Shown: piece after piece, positions 42,892 through 51,442 of the stretch
How positions within the stretch are numbered: position 1 is the stretch's first letter
Layout of the letters: every line of letters begins with the position of its first letter
Assembly: GCF_003261575.2 (NCBI RefSeq)
Contig: NZ_CP036175.1
Span: forward strand, 3,038,001 to 3,102,000
DNA length: 64,000 bases
Direction of reading: 5' to 3'
Source of the DNA: Klebsiella huaxiensis
GTDB lineage: Bacteria; Pseudomonadota; Gammaproteobacteria; Enterobacterales; Enterobacteriaceae
Notes under the pieces: model-generated
What the model was told of the DNA's origin: nothing
Databases searched by the model: none
What the model saw: the letters and a program-made list of their open reading frames with translations, nothing else
Made by a program: the position numbers and the translations under genes

Positions 42892-42903
42892 CGAGAGGTC
42901 ATG

Positions 42904-43950
42904 ATGAAAGCAGCTGTAGTGAGTCAAAGTCATCCCGGTCAGGTCGAGATTCGCCAGATGCCGGTGCGGCCGTTAGTCTCCGGCGAAGCGCTGGTCGACG
43001 TTGAGTGCTGTGGCGTCTGCCATACCGATCTCCACGTCGTGCAAGGCGATTTTGGCCCGGTGCCGGGACGCATTCCCGGCCATGAAGGGATCGGTATTGT
43101 TCGTGCGGTCGCCAACGACGTCACCAGCCTGAAGCCTGGAGACAGGGTCAGTATTGCCTGGTTCTATGAAGGCTGCGGCGTGTGCGAATACTGCGTCAGC
43201 GGCCGGGAAACCTTCTGCCGCAGCGTGAAAAACGCCGGATATAGCGTCGATGGCGCGATGGCTGAACAGTGCATCGTAAAAGCCGACTACGCGGTTAAAG
43301 TTCCGGACGGCCTCGATCCGCTGGTTGCCAGTAGCATCACCTGCGCCGGTGTCACCACCTACAAAGCCATTCGCGTTTCCGGCGTTCGCCCCGGGCAGTG
43401 GCTGGCGATATGGGGAGCAGGAGGGCTTGGCAATATGGCGATCCAGTTTGCCCACAACGTCTTTAACGCCCGCGTTATCGCTATTGATTTACAGGACGAC
43501 AAGCTGGAACTCGCCCGCGAGTGCGGCGCAGAAATCACCCTCAACCCGAGCCGGGACGACGTTCCCGCACGCATTCAGGAGATGACCGCTGGCGGTGCGC
43601 ATACCGCCGTGGTGGTCGCCGTCGCGCGCGCCGCCTTTCACCAGGCCGTCAATAGCGTCAGGGCCGGGGGCAAAGTGGTGTGTGTCGCCGTCCCTCCAGG
43701 CGATCTTGACCTGAACATCGTCAAAACCGTGCTCGATGGTATTCAGATTGTCGGCAGCCTGGTGGGTACCCGTCAGGATCTGGCGGAAGCTTTCCAGCAC
43801 GCGCTGGCGGGACGCGTTCGCCCGATAGTACAGACCCGCAAGCTGGAAGAGATCAACGCTATTTTCAACGAGATGGATAACGGCGCCATCCAGGGACGCA
43901 TGGTGATTGATTTACGCACCTCGCGGCAAACAGAGGAGTCAGGCGCATGA
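42904..43950 (+). CDS. Zinc-dependent alcohol dehydrogenase
   Basis: 348 residues, medium-chain dehydrogenase. Catalytic zinc site CGVCHTDLH (Cys39) and GHEGIG (His60, Glu61); structural zinc cysteines in CGVCEYCVSGRETFC; NAD loop WGAGGLGNMAIQFA. Closest in style to AdhP/AdhA. The second ATG (42904) has better spacing from AGAGG. In cassette B it may oxidise a sugar or the aldehyde released by the aldolase. Four-base overlap with the next gene. Confidence 0.92.
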   Translation: MKAAVVSQSHPGQVEIRQMPVRPLVSGEALVDVECCGVCHTDLHVVQGDFGPVPGRIPGHEGIGIVRAVANDVTSLKPGDRVSIAWFYEGCGVCEYCVSGRETFCRSVKNAGYSVDGAMAEQCIVKADYAVKVPDGLDPLVASSITCAGVTTYKAIRVSGVRPGQWLAIWGAGGLGNMAIQFAHNVFNARVIAIDLQDDKLELARECGAEITLNPSRDDVPARIQEMTAGGAHTAVVVAVARAAFHQAVNSVRAGGKVVCVAVPPGDLDLNIVKTVLDGIQIVGSLVGTRQDLAEAFQHALAGRVRPIVQTRKLEEINAIFNEMDNGAIQGRMVIDLRTSRQTEESGA

Positions 43951-45098
43951 AAATCACCGGCTGGCGCACGATTAAAACCTGGCATCGCTGGGGACGCCCG
44001 ATTGGCGATGTCAACGGCACCCTCACCTCTGGCGTGACGGAAGTTCCGCTGTTGATCCTCGAAACCGATGAAGACATTAACGGTATCGGGGTTGGCGGAC
44101 ACGCGGATATTGAGCGTATTTTCCCGGCTATCGAAGGCGAGGACCCACGTGCGGTTACTGCGCTCTACGACCGGATGCAGGCGTGGGTTTTTAAAAGCGG
44201 CCATACGGGCAGCGTTTTCGGCGCGATTGGCGTGGTTGATATGGCGCTGTGGGATTTGAAAGCCAAATGCGCCGGAGAACCGCTCTGGCGTCTGCTCGGC
44301 GCGAGAAGTCCTTTTGTTCCCGGATACGCGTCGGGGCTGGACTTTCCGCTGTCGCTGGAGGCGCTAACCGCGCTCCATCAGCGTTTTGCCGAGCGTGGAT
44401 TCAACGCCTTTAAGCTCAAAGGCGGTCTCGATGTTGAAGACGATTTACAGCGCCTGCTGGCGGTACGCGAAGTGTATCTCGCTAACAGCCCCTCGCCGAC
44501 GATGATGATTGATGTCAACGAGTCGATGAGCGCTAAGCAGGCGGTGCGCTACGTCAGTCGTTTACAGGATGCGCTCGATCTGAGCTGGATCGAAGAACCC
44601 GTGCGCCGCTGGGATGCCGCCGGACATGCCGCGATCCGCCAACAGGTGCGCTGCGCGGTTGCCACCGGGGAGAACCTCACCGGCCTCGAACAATTTCTGC
44701 CGCTGCTAAAAGAGAATGCAGTGGACGTCCTGCAGGCGGGTATGTGTTGGGGCATCACCCACTTTCTGCGCGTCGCCAATCTGGCCCAGGCGTTTAGCCT
44801 GCCGGTTAGCCCGGTCGGCTACAACGCCAACCCGGTGGCCCACGCGGCGGCGGCGGTGAGCAATCATTTGAGCTGTGAGATACAGGATCTAAGCTTCCCG
44901 AACGGATTACGTGTGGATCAGCGCATCGAAGACGGCGGTATCGTGCTGGGCAACGAACCGGGGCTTGGGATCGCCATCGATGAAAACGCGCTGCAACAAC
45001 AGTACAACGACGGCAACTGGACGATAGCGCAAGGCCCACACGTCAGGCCCGAACGCGCCGGGCTGCGCCTGAGCTTGCGGACATCTGCCAACGATTAA
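43947..45098 (+). CDS. Enolase-superfamily protein (mandelate racemase/muconate lactonizing type)
   Basis: 383 residues. Capping domain then a TIM barrel with AFKLKGG (Lys156, Lys158), metal ligands Asp189 (DVNES), Glu216 or 217 (IEEPV) and Glu242 (TGENL). The His-Asp dyad His expected at the end of the seventh strand (SPH) is replaced: the sequence reads VSPVGYN with Val290. The KxK base remains. Position in the pathway suggests a sugar-acid dehydratase such as L-fuconate or L-rhamnonate dehydratase, but the altered site argues for a different substrate or stereochemistry. Confidence 0.88.
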   Translation: MKITGWRTIKTWHRWGRPIGDVNGTLTSGVTEVPLLILETDEDINGIGVGGHADIERIFPAIEGEDPRAVTALYDRMQAWVFKSGHTGSVFGAIGVVDMALWDLKAKCAGEPLWRLLGARSPFVPGYASGLDFPLSLEALTALHQRFAERGFNAFKLKGGLDVEDDLQRLLAVREVYLANSPSPTMMIDVNESMSAKQAVRYVSRLQDALDLSWIEEPVRRWDAAGHAAIRQQVRCAVATGENLTGLEQFLPLLKENAVDVLQAGMCWGITHFLRVANLAQAFSLPVSPVGYNANPVAHAAAAVSNHLSCEIQDLSFPNGLRVDQRIEDGGIVLGNEPGLGIAIDENALQQQYNDGNWTIAQGPHVRPERAGLRLSLRTSAND

Positions 45099-45114
45099 TC
45101 ATAAGGAACAAATA

Positions 45115-46065
45115 ATGAAAACAGTATCTTTAGGACGCACGGGAATTCAGGTCCCGGTGCTGGCGATGGGCGCGGCCTCGTTGGGCAGCATCTATCACCC
45201 GGTGTCGCAACAGCAGGCCAACGAAACCGTGGCGACGGCCCTTGCCCACGGCGTGAACTATTTCGACGTTGCCCCCTATTACGGGCTAACCAAAGCGGAA
45301 ACCGCGCTGGGCATCGCGTTAAAAGGCGTACCGCGCGACAGCTATACCCTGGCAACTAAAGTCGGCCGCTACGGCGACAGCCTGTGGGACTTCTCCCGTG
45401 AGGCCACCCTGCGCAGCATCGATGAAAGCCTTACCCGCTTAGGTTGCGACTATATCGATGTGATTCAGTGCCACGACATTGAATATGGCGACATGCAGCA
45501 ATTGCTCGATGAAGGGCTGCCAACGCTGCGCGAACTGCGCGAGAGCGGCGTCGTGCGCCATGTTGGCATTACCGGCTACGACCTGGCGCTGCTGGAACGC
45601 GTCGCCTGCGAGCAAAAAGTGGATAGCGTGATGGCCTACTGCACCTGGACCTTACAGGACAGGCGGCTTGGGGCGGTAGCGCAACGTTTGAATCAGGCGG
45701 GTATCGGCGTCCTCAACGCTTCACCGCTTTCGATGGGGCTGCTGACCCGAGGCGGCGCACCCGACTGGCATCCGGCGCATCAGGATGTGCAGGCGATCTG
45801 CCGTAAAGTTTCTACATTGTGCGACAGCCACGGCGTAAATATTGCCCAGGTTGCCCTGCAATTTGCACTCACCACCGCGGCGGATAACGGCATCGCTTCG
45901 ACGGTTATCGGCACCGCCAGCGCCGACAATATGCTGGATAACATTCGCTGGTGTACGCAGCCGCTGGATCCGGAGTTGTTCGCAAAAATCGATGAGTTAA
46001 TGGCTCCGGTGCTGAATATTGGCTGGGACCTGCTGCCGGGCAACGGTGGGAAGGCGCAAAAATGA
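45115..46065 (+). CDS. Aldo/keto reductase (aldose dehydrogenase type)
   Basis: 316 residues. NYFDVAPYYG (catalytic Asp and Tyr), ATKVGRYG (Lys) and QCHDIE (His) give the full AKR tetrad, and VIGTASADNMLDNI is a late NADP loop. The pattern resembles L-fucose/D-arabinose and L-galactose dehydrogenases, which oxidise C1 to the lactone. It is therefore the main candidate for the first oxidation in cassette B. AAGGAAC precedes the ATG; four-base overlap with the next gene. Confidence 0.9.
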   Translation: MKTVSLGRTGIQVPVLAMGAASLGSIYHPVSQQQANETVATALAHGVNYFDVAPYYGLTKAETALGIALKGVPRDSYTLATKVGRYGDSLWDFSREATLRSIDESLTRLGCDYIDVIQCHDIEYGDMQQLLDEGLPTLRELRESGVVRHVGITGYDLALLERVACEQKVDSVMAYCTWTLQDRRLGAVAQRLNQAGIGVLNASPLSMGLLTRGGAPDWHPAHQDVQAICRKVSTLCDSHGVNIAQVALQFALTTAADNGIASTVIGTASADNMLDNIRWCTQPLDPELFAKIDELMAPVLNIGWDLLPGNGGKAQK

Positions 46066-46931
46066 AGATCCTCGACAGCCATCTGCATCTCTGGGATCCG
46101 GGCGTGCTGCGCTACGACTGGCTGCGCGATCTCCCGGCGCTTAACCGACCTTTTTTGCCTGCGCAGCTGGCAGAAATCGCTCAATCGCCGGATGCCGCCA
46201 TCGTGGTTCAAGCTGACTGCGCCGCGCAGCAGGCGCTCCAGGAGGTAGAGTGGATAAACCAACTGGCGAAAACCAGCGCGATTAAGCTTGCCGGTATTGT
46301 CGCCTGGGCGCCGCTGGAAACGGGCAATGCCGTGGTGCCTTACCTGCGTCATTTACATGAACTACCGCGCGTGGTGGGGATCCGGCGCTCCTTGCAAAAC
46401 GAGCCCCTGGAGCTGTTTTACAACACCGATTATCGCGACGGTTTGCTGGCTGCCGCTCGTGAGGGCTTTGTGCTGGATATGTGCGTCAGAGCGTCCCAAC
46501 TCACCGCGCTTCACGACTTACTGACGTGGCTTTATCAACACGCACCTGATGCTCGCGTGGTGCTGGATCATATGGGGAAACCTGCTATCGCCGAGAACCA
46601 GTGGCAGACCTGGCAGAACGCGTTGACCGCCCTCGCCGCTTTTCCTCAACTGGCGTGCAAAATTTCCGGTTTGCCGACGGAAGCGGACTGGCAAAACTGG
46701 CAGCCTGAGCAGCTACTCCCCTGGATCCAACAGGCGATAACGGCATTTGGCCCGCAGCGCTGTTTATTCGGCGGCGACTGGCCGGTTGTCGAACTGGCTG
46801 GTGGCTACGCGCGCTGGAAAACCTGCGTAACGGATGCTATTGCCCACTTATCTTGCGAGGAAATTAACGCGGTGATGGGCGACAACGCGCGCCGTATATA
46901 TCTGACGCAATCAGAAGGGGGAAATAAATAA
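46062..46931 (+). CDS. Amidohydrolase-2 family, L-fuconolactonase-like
   Basis: 289 residues, COG3618. SHLHLWDPG (His7, His9), VVLDHMGKP, and LFGGDWPVVEL with the last metal-ligand Asp intact. Paralogue of the protein at 27602 and of the same length. Expected to open the sugar lactone made by the aldo/keto reductase to the aldonate. Translationally coupled to that gene (ATGA overlap). Confidence 0.92.
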   Translation: MKILDSHLHLWDPGVLRYDWLRDLPALNRPFLPAQLAEIAQSPDAAIVVQADCAAQQALQEVEWINQLAKTSAIKLAGIVAWAPLETGNAVVPYLRHLHELPRVVGIRRSLQNEPLELFYNTDYRDGLLAAAREGFVLDMCVRASQLTALHDLLTWLYQHAPDARVVLDHMGKPAIAENQWQTWQNALTALAAFPQLACKISGLPTEADWQNWQPEQLLPWIQQAITAFGPQRCLFGGDWPVVELAGGYARWKTCVTDAIAHLSCEEINAVMGDNARRIYLTQSEGGNK

Positions 46932-46976
46932 AACCGGAGTTTATAACGTTTATTTTCAATTCACCCTACTAAGAGC

Positions 46977-47113
46977 CTGTCCCAGTAGGCGTTATTGTCG
47001 CAGGCAGTTTGAACACGGACAGCGCACAGAAACCGGAACGTACACGTAGTACGTGAGGATTTCGAGCACTGCCCAGGTTCAAAATGACAAGTAAAATAGC
47101 CCTAATGGGATAG
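46977..47113. repeat. 137-bp imperfect palindromic intergenic repeat
   Basis: Ends CTGTCCCAGTAGG (46977-46989) and CCTAATGGGATAG (47101-47113) are imperfect inverted repeats, and the middle holds CACGTA-G-TACGTG (47043-47055). From memory, similar sequences recur in intergenic regions of Enterobacter and relatives. It interrupts cassette B between the lactonase and MFS genes and could fold across its length. Confidence 0.65.
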
Positions 47114-47140
47114 ATTCTAAATAATAATGAGGAAATAAGC

Positions 47141-48445
47141 ATGTCCGATAATATCAACTCACTGCCTGCCGGCAAGGTTGACGATAAACCTGATAGCGTA
47201 TCGTCAGAAAATAACAACAGAGTCACGGGGCGTAAGAAAAATATCCTGCTGGCCTCGCTGTTTACCAATTTCTTTGTTCTGCTGGCGCTGTATTGCGGGG
47301 TTATCTCGGTTCTTCTCCCCAACCACGTGGCGCAAATCGATCCCGCCAATAAGGCTAATAACCTGGCGATCGTGATGACCTCAGCGCTGCTGTTTACCAT
47401 TTTCGCCCAGCCGATTGCCGGGGCGTTATCCGACCGCTGCCGCTCAACCTGGGGGCGTCGTTCACCGTTTATCGTTGGCGGCGCGTTAATCGGTGGGCTG
47501 GCTATCTTCGGCATTTCCATGACCACCACGATTGCCGGTATTGCGGTGTTCTGGCTGATGGCTGCCGTCTCGCTGAACTGCATGAACGGTCCATTAGCCA
47601 CCGTGATCGCCGACCGATTCTTACCAGAAAACCGCGGTATCGCCTCCGGTTTCGTCGGCGCGGGCTCGACTGCTGGCGGTACGGTGGGGATTATCCTCGC
47701 AGGCTATCTGGCGTGGAACCTGCAACTGGGCTATCTGGTATTTGCGCTGGCGATTGCCGCCTGCTGCGTGGCTTTTGTCCTTATCAACCGCGAACCCTCT
47801 ACCCGAAACATGGAAGTTGAACCCTTCCGCTGGGGCTCGTTCTTCAAAAACTTCTGGGTTAGTCCGCGTAAGTACCCGGATTTTGGCTGGGCGTTTTTTG
47901 GTCGCTTCGCCATGTATCTGGGCTACCAGGGAGTCGTCACCTATCAGCTGTATATTTTGCAGGATTTCATTGGGTTAAGCGTTGAGGAGTCTAACTACGC
48001 TATCGGCACTATCTCGGTGATCACCCTGGTGACGTTACTGTTCTCCGGCCTGGTTTCCGGCGTGCTCTCAGACAAACTGCAGCGGCGGAAAATCTTTGTC
48101 TTCCTCTCAACCCTGTTAATGGCCGCCGGTTTGTGTGTGCCTCTGTTTATGCCAACGCTGACCGGAATGTATATTTATGCCGCCATCATGGGGCTGGGCT
48201 ATGGCGCTTATACCTCTATTGATATGGCGCTGATGACACAGGTATTACCCGGCGGCGGAAAGCAAGCGGGTAAAGACATGGGCATTCTGACGATTGCGAC
48301 CGTATTACCGCAATCCTTCAGCCCAATATTATCCGCCTGGCTGCTGGCGACCTTTAATAATGATTATTCGTCGCTGTTTATTGCCGCCATTGTGTTTGTA
48401 TTCGCATCATCATTTTTTGTATTACCGATTAAATCCGTTAAATAA
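47141..48445 (+). CDS. MFS transporter (GPH/glycoside-like)
   Basis: 434 residues with 12 hydrophobic segments after a 35-residue polar N-terminal tail. GALSDRCRSTWGRRSPFIVGG is the sugar-cation symporter form of the MFS motif, and SGVLSDKLQRRK repeats it in the second half. GAGG lies nine bases before the ATG. Likely imports the free sugar or glycoside for cassette B. Flanked by repeats on both sides. Confidence 0.88.
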   Translation: MSDNINSLPAGKVDDKPDSVSSENNNRVTGRKKNILLASLFTNFFVLLALYCGVISVLLPNHVAQIDPANKANNLAIVMTSALLFTIFAQPIAGALSDRCRSTWGRRSPFIVGGALIGGLAIFGISMTTTIAGIAVFWLMAAVSLNCMNGPLATVIADRFLPENRGIASGFVGAGSTAGGTVGIILAGYLAWNLQLGYLVFALAIAACCVAFVLINREPSTRNMEVEPFRWGSFFKNFWVSPRKYPDFGWAFFGRFAMYLGYQGVVTYQLYILQDFIGLSVEESNYAIGTISVITLVTLLFSGLVSGVLSDKLQRRKIFVFLSTLLMAAGLCVPLFMPTLTGMYIYAAIMGLGYGAYTSIDMALMTQVLPGGGKQAGKDMGILTIATVLPQSFSPILSAWLLATFNNDYSSLFIAAIVFVFASSFFVLPIKSVK

Positions 48446-48459
48446 ATAACGCGTAGTTT

Positions 48460-48505
48460 GCAGGCGAGAACACACTCAGCGATGAGTGTGAAGGTCCTCG
48501 CCTGC
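48460..48505 (+). other. Double-stem intercistronic hairpin
   Basis: Outer stem GCAGGCGAG / CTCGCCTGC (48460-48468 with 48497-48505) encloses an inner stem ACACTCA / TGAGTGT (48472-48478 with 48483-48489). No T run. Between the MFS and aldolase genes; probably an mRNA processing or stability structure. Confidence 0.55.
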
Positions 48506-48544
48506 GCCTGGTACTGACTCAGGAATACGTGACAGGAGAACATA

Positions 48545-49471
48545 ATGACTCAGCCTATTTTTCGCGGGGTGATCCCCCCGGTCCCGACGTTATTTAATGC
48601 GCAGGGAGAATTTGATCAATCTGCCCAGGCGCTCTTAATTGAACACCTGCTGGCCTCCCCGGTCGACGGCTTGTTTTTCCTCGGCAGCGCGGGAGAATTT
48701 GCTCATATGTCCGATGCCCTGCGGCGGCAAGTTACGGAATTTTGCATTACCACGGTCGCCGGGAGAAAACAGGTGCTGATCGGTATTGCCAGCTGTGGGA
48801 CTCAGCAGACGATTGCGGCTGGCGAACATGCGCGACTGGCGGGAGCCGACGGCGTCGTGGTGGTCAATCCCTGGTACAACCCTCTGAGCGAAAGCAACCT
48901 GCTGCACCACTTCACCACCATTGCTAACGCTCTGCCGCTGCCGATTATTCTCTATAATTTCCCGGCGCTGACCGGCCAGTCAATTCCGCCATCGGTTATC
49001 AAAACGCTGGCGCAGAACTGCCCGAATATCGTGGGGTTGAAAGATACCGTTGATACGCTCTCGCATATCCGGGAAACCCTGCATGCGGTCAAACCGCTGC
49101 GCCCGGATTTCGCGGTATTTGCTGGTTATGACGAGTATCTGTTGGGTACCCTGATCCTCGGCGGCGACGGCTGTATCCCGGCTAGCGCCAACTTTGCGCC
49201 GCAGCTCACCTGCGGAATACTTAACGCCTGGCGACGCCACGATCTTAGCGAAGCCGTCGCCCTGCAGCAGTCTCTTTCCTGGGTCCCACCGCTCTATAGT
49301 ATTGACGTGCCGTTTTATAACGCCGTGAAATATGCGCTACAGCTGACCGGTCTGGATATTCCCATTTATTCCCTACCTCCCGCATCACCATTAACACAAG
49401 AGATGAAAGCCGAAATAAAACAGATTCTGCAACGTGCCCACGTTATTAATAAGGATGACGACGATGAGTAA
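48545..49471 (+). CDS. DHDPS-family aldolase, YagE/YjhH (2-keto-3-deoxyaldonate) type
   Basis: 308 residues, paralogue of the protein at 26651. GLFFLGSAGEF (42-52), Tyr137 in LYNFPALTGQ and Schiff-base Lys166 in GLKDTVDT. Should cleave the 2-keto-3-deoxyaldonate produced by the dehydratase to pyruvate and lactaldehyde or glyceraldehyde. ACAGGAG precedes the ATG. Its last eight bases overlap the mutarotase gene. Confidence 0.92.
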   Translation: MTQPIFRGVIPPVPTLFNAQGEFDQSAQALLIEHLLASPVDGLFFLGSAGEFAHMSDALRRQVTEFCITTVAGRKQVLIGIASCGTQQTIAAGEHARLAGADGVVVVNPWYNPLSESNLLHHFTTIANALPLPIILYNFPALTGQSIPPSVIKTLAQNCPNIVGLKDTVDTLSHIRETLHAVKPLRPDFAVFAGYDEYLLGTLILGGDGCIPASANFAPQLTCGILNAWRRHDLSEAVALQQSLSWVPPLYSIDVPFYNAVKYALQLTGLDIPIYSLPPASPLTQEMKAEIKQILQRAHVINKDDDDE

Positions 49472-49796
49472 AATTCGCCGCTTTGGCTGTGTGGTTAAAG
49501 TCCGTCCGGAAAAACTGGATTATTATAAAGAGCTGCACGCTAACCCCTGGCCGGAAGTGAACGCCATGATTAAAGAGTGCAACCTACGCAACTTCTCAAT
49601 TTATTATAAAAACGGATTGTTATTTAGCTATCTCAAATATGACGGTGACGATTATGAAGCTGATCAAAAGAAAATGGCCGCGCATTTAAAAACTCAGCAG
49701 TGGTGGCAGGAAACCGGGCCATGCCAGATGCCACTCGACGGCGAGCCGGAAGGTACGCTATGGGCTGAAATGGAAGAAGTTTACCACTTAGATTAA
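49464..49796 (+). CDS. L-rhamnose mutarotase-family protein (RhaM-like)
   Basis: 110 residues. YYKELHANPWPEVNAMIKEC, SIYYKNGLLFSYLKYDGDDY and WAEMEEVYHLD closely match the cassette A copy at 26299 (same length, same landmarks). The start ATG lies inside the end of the aldolase gene; GATGACG is a weak ribosome site, so translation is probably coupled. Anomerises the imported 6-deoxy sugar or similar aldose. Confidence 0.92.
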   Translation: MSKIRRFGCVVKVRPEKLDYYKELHANPWPEVNAMIKECNLRNFSIYYKNGLLFSYLKYDGDDYEADQKKMAAHLKTQQWWQETGPCQMPLDGEPEGTLWAEMEEVYHLD

Positions 49797-49815
49797 TAGA
49801 AAGATAAATAACAAC

Positions 49816-49855
49816 CTCTGCGCTTATTAACCAGCGCAGAGTTTCTGCCCTTTTT
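49816..49855 (+). terminator. Terminator-like hairpin before the porin gene
   Basis: Perfect 9-bp stem CTCTGCGCT / AGCGCAGAG (49816-49824 with 49833-49841), followed by TTTC and TTTTTATTT at 49850-49859. Probably a partial terminator that lowers porin expression relative to the enzymes. Confidence 0.6.
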
Positions 49856-49884
49856 ATTTATGATAGTGACCTAATGAGAATAAT

Positions 49885-51405
49885 ATGAAAATAACCTCTA
49901 TGACCCTACCAGGTTTCTGCCTGATAAATATTATGACCATCCCTTACGCTTTTTCCGCACAGAATGTCAGTATCGAACAACGCCTGAACCAACTCGAATT
50001 ACGGCTTCAGCAGGCAGAAAACCGCGCGGCTATCGCGGAACAAAAAAACGCGCAATTGGCGACCCAGCTAAAACAAACAGAACAGGGATCGCACCAGGCG
50101 CAGAAAAAAGTCGAAGACCTTGAAACCCGCACGCAAAAAATTGAAAAAATCACCCCGGACGATAATGGTTATTTTGAACTTCACGGCTACGCGCGCGCCG
50201 GGATGATGACCAACCACAACGCCCGCCATTCCCAGGGTGGCCCATTTATGACCCCTGCCGGGCAAACCGGCGGCGCGATTGGCCGTTTGGGTAACGAACC
50301 TGACACCTACGTCGAAGTCTATCTGGAGAAAAAACAACGTCTGGATAATGGCGCGACAACTCGTTTTATGACCATGATCGCCGACCAGCAAAAGAGCTAC
50401 AACGACTGGACCGCCGACTCCAGCACCCTAAACGTCAGCCAGGCGTTTGCCGAAATCGCCTCCCTGCCCAGCTTTACCGGGCCGCTCAAAGACACCACCT
50501 TATGGGCCGGGAAGCGCGTTGATCGTGATAACTTTGAAATTCCGTGGCTGGACTCCAAGTTCGTGGCGCTCAACGGCACCGGCGGCGGCATTTATGACGT
50601 TCGCTGGTCAGAGAACACGCGCAGCAACTTCTCCTTTATCGGGCGCAGCTTTGGCGATGTCGACGTGGTGAATAACGATGTGCAGAACTACATTCTCACC
50701 GCCAACAACTATTTCGGCCCGGTGCAGCTTTTCGTCAGCGGCATGCAGGCCAAAGACAACGAGGAACGCGAAACGCTCAGCGGCTATAAAGTCTTCAACG
50801 CCGCTAATAAAGGCTACACCGTACTGCTTGGTTATCAGGGCGATAGTTTCTATGGGATGGCACAAGGCGAATCACGCAGCGTGCTGTCATGGGGGCAAGG
50901 ACTGGGGGCGGAGGTGAAAAATATCGGCACCGACCCGGCGCTGCTTTCTGACGCCAGCACCCTGCGTTTTGCCAGCTATGGTATGGTTAACCTGGCCCGC
51001 AACTGGGATTTCGCCCCCTCGGTACTTGCACAGTACAGCAGCGATCGCTACGTGAAAGGAGACGATTACCGCTGGGTAACGTTGAACGGTCGCGTAATGC
51101 AAAATATCACACAGAATTTCGCATTAGGCTATGAAGCCACCTGGCAGTATATGGATCTTGATCCTAACGGCTATCAGCAGTACCAGAAGGTCCACGGCAA
51201 CTTCTATAAGCTCACCTTTGCCCCGACTTTCCGCCCGGACGATGTCTCGCCGTTCTTCACCCGCCCGGAACTGCGCGTTTTTGCGACCTGGATGAACTGG
51301 GATAAAGCGCTGGATAACTACAGCCCCAACGATACGCTGGGCCAGAAAGGCTTTACCTCTGGTGGAGAGTGGTCGTTTGGTATTCAGATGGAAACCTTCT
51401 TCTGA
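49885..51405 (+). CDS. Carbohydrate porin, LamB/ScrY-like, with N-terminal coiled coil
   Basis: 506 residues. Signal peptide of about 25 residues (cleavage FSA|QN), then a heptad-rich periplasmic coiled coil at about 28-85 (SIEQRLNQLELRLQQAEN), as in sucrose porin ScrY, then an 18-strand maltoporin-type barrel (GYFELHGYARAGMM start, FNAANKGYTVLLGYQG, ending in the aromatic FGIQMETFF). It admits oligosaccharides or bulky glycosides to the periplasm. Last gene of cassette B, which suggests the natural substrate is a glycoside rather than a free monosaccharide. Confidence 0.92.
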   Translation: MKITSMTLPGFCLINIMTIPYAFSAQNVSIEQRLNQLELRLQQAENRAAIAEQKNAQLATQLKQTEQGSHQAQKKVEDLETRTQKIEKITPDDNGYFELHGYARAGMMTNHNARHSQGGPFMTPAGQTGGAIGRLGNEPDTYVEVYLEKKQRLDNGATTRFMTMIADQQKSYNDWTADSSTLNVSQAFAEIASLPSFTGPLKDTTLWAGKRVDRDNFEIPWLDSKFVALNGTGGGIYDVRWSENTRSNFSFIGRSFGDVDVVNNDVQNYILTANNYFGPVQLFVSGMQAKDNEERETLSGYKVFNAANKGYTVLLGYQGDSFYGMAQGESRSVLSWGQGLGAEVKNIGTDPALLSDASTLRFASYGMVNLARNWDFAPSVLAQYSSDRYVKGDDYRWVTLNGRVMQNITQNFALGYEATWQYMDLDPNGYQQYQKVHGNFYKLTFAPTFRPDDVSPFFTRPELRVFATWMNWDKALDNYSPNDTLGQKGFTSGGEWSFGIQMETFF

Positions 51406-51411
51406 TCGCAG

Positions 51412-51439
51412 CGAACGGCTTCCCTGACGAAGCCGTTCG
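51412..51439. terminator. Convergent terminator between porin and AraC genes
   Basis: Perfect 11-bp stem CGAACGGCTTC / GAAGCCGTTCG with a six-base loop, between two convergent stops. T run absent; a bidirectional weak terminator. Confidence 0.65.
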
Positions 51440-51442
51440 TAT

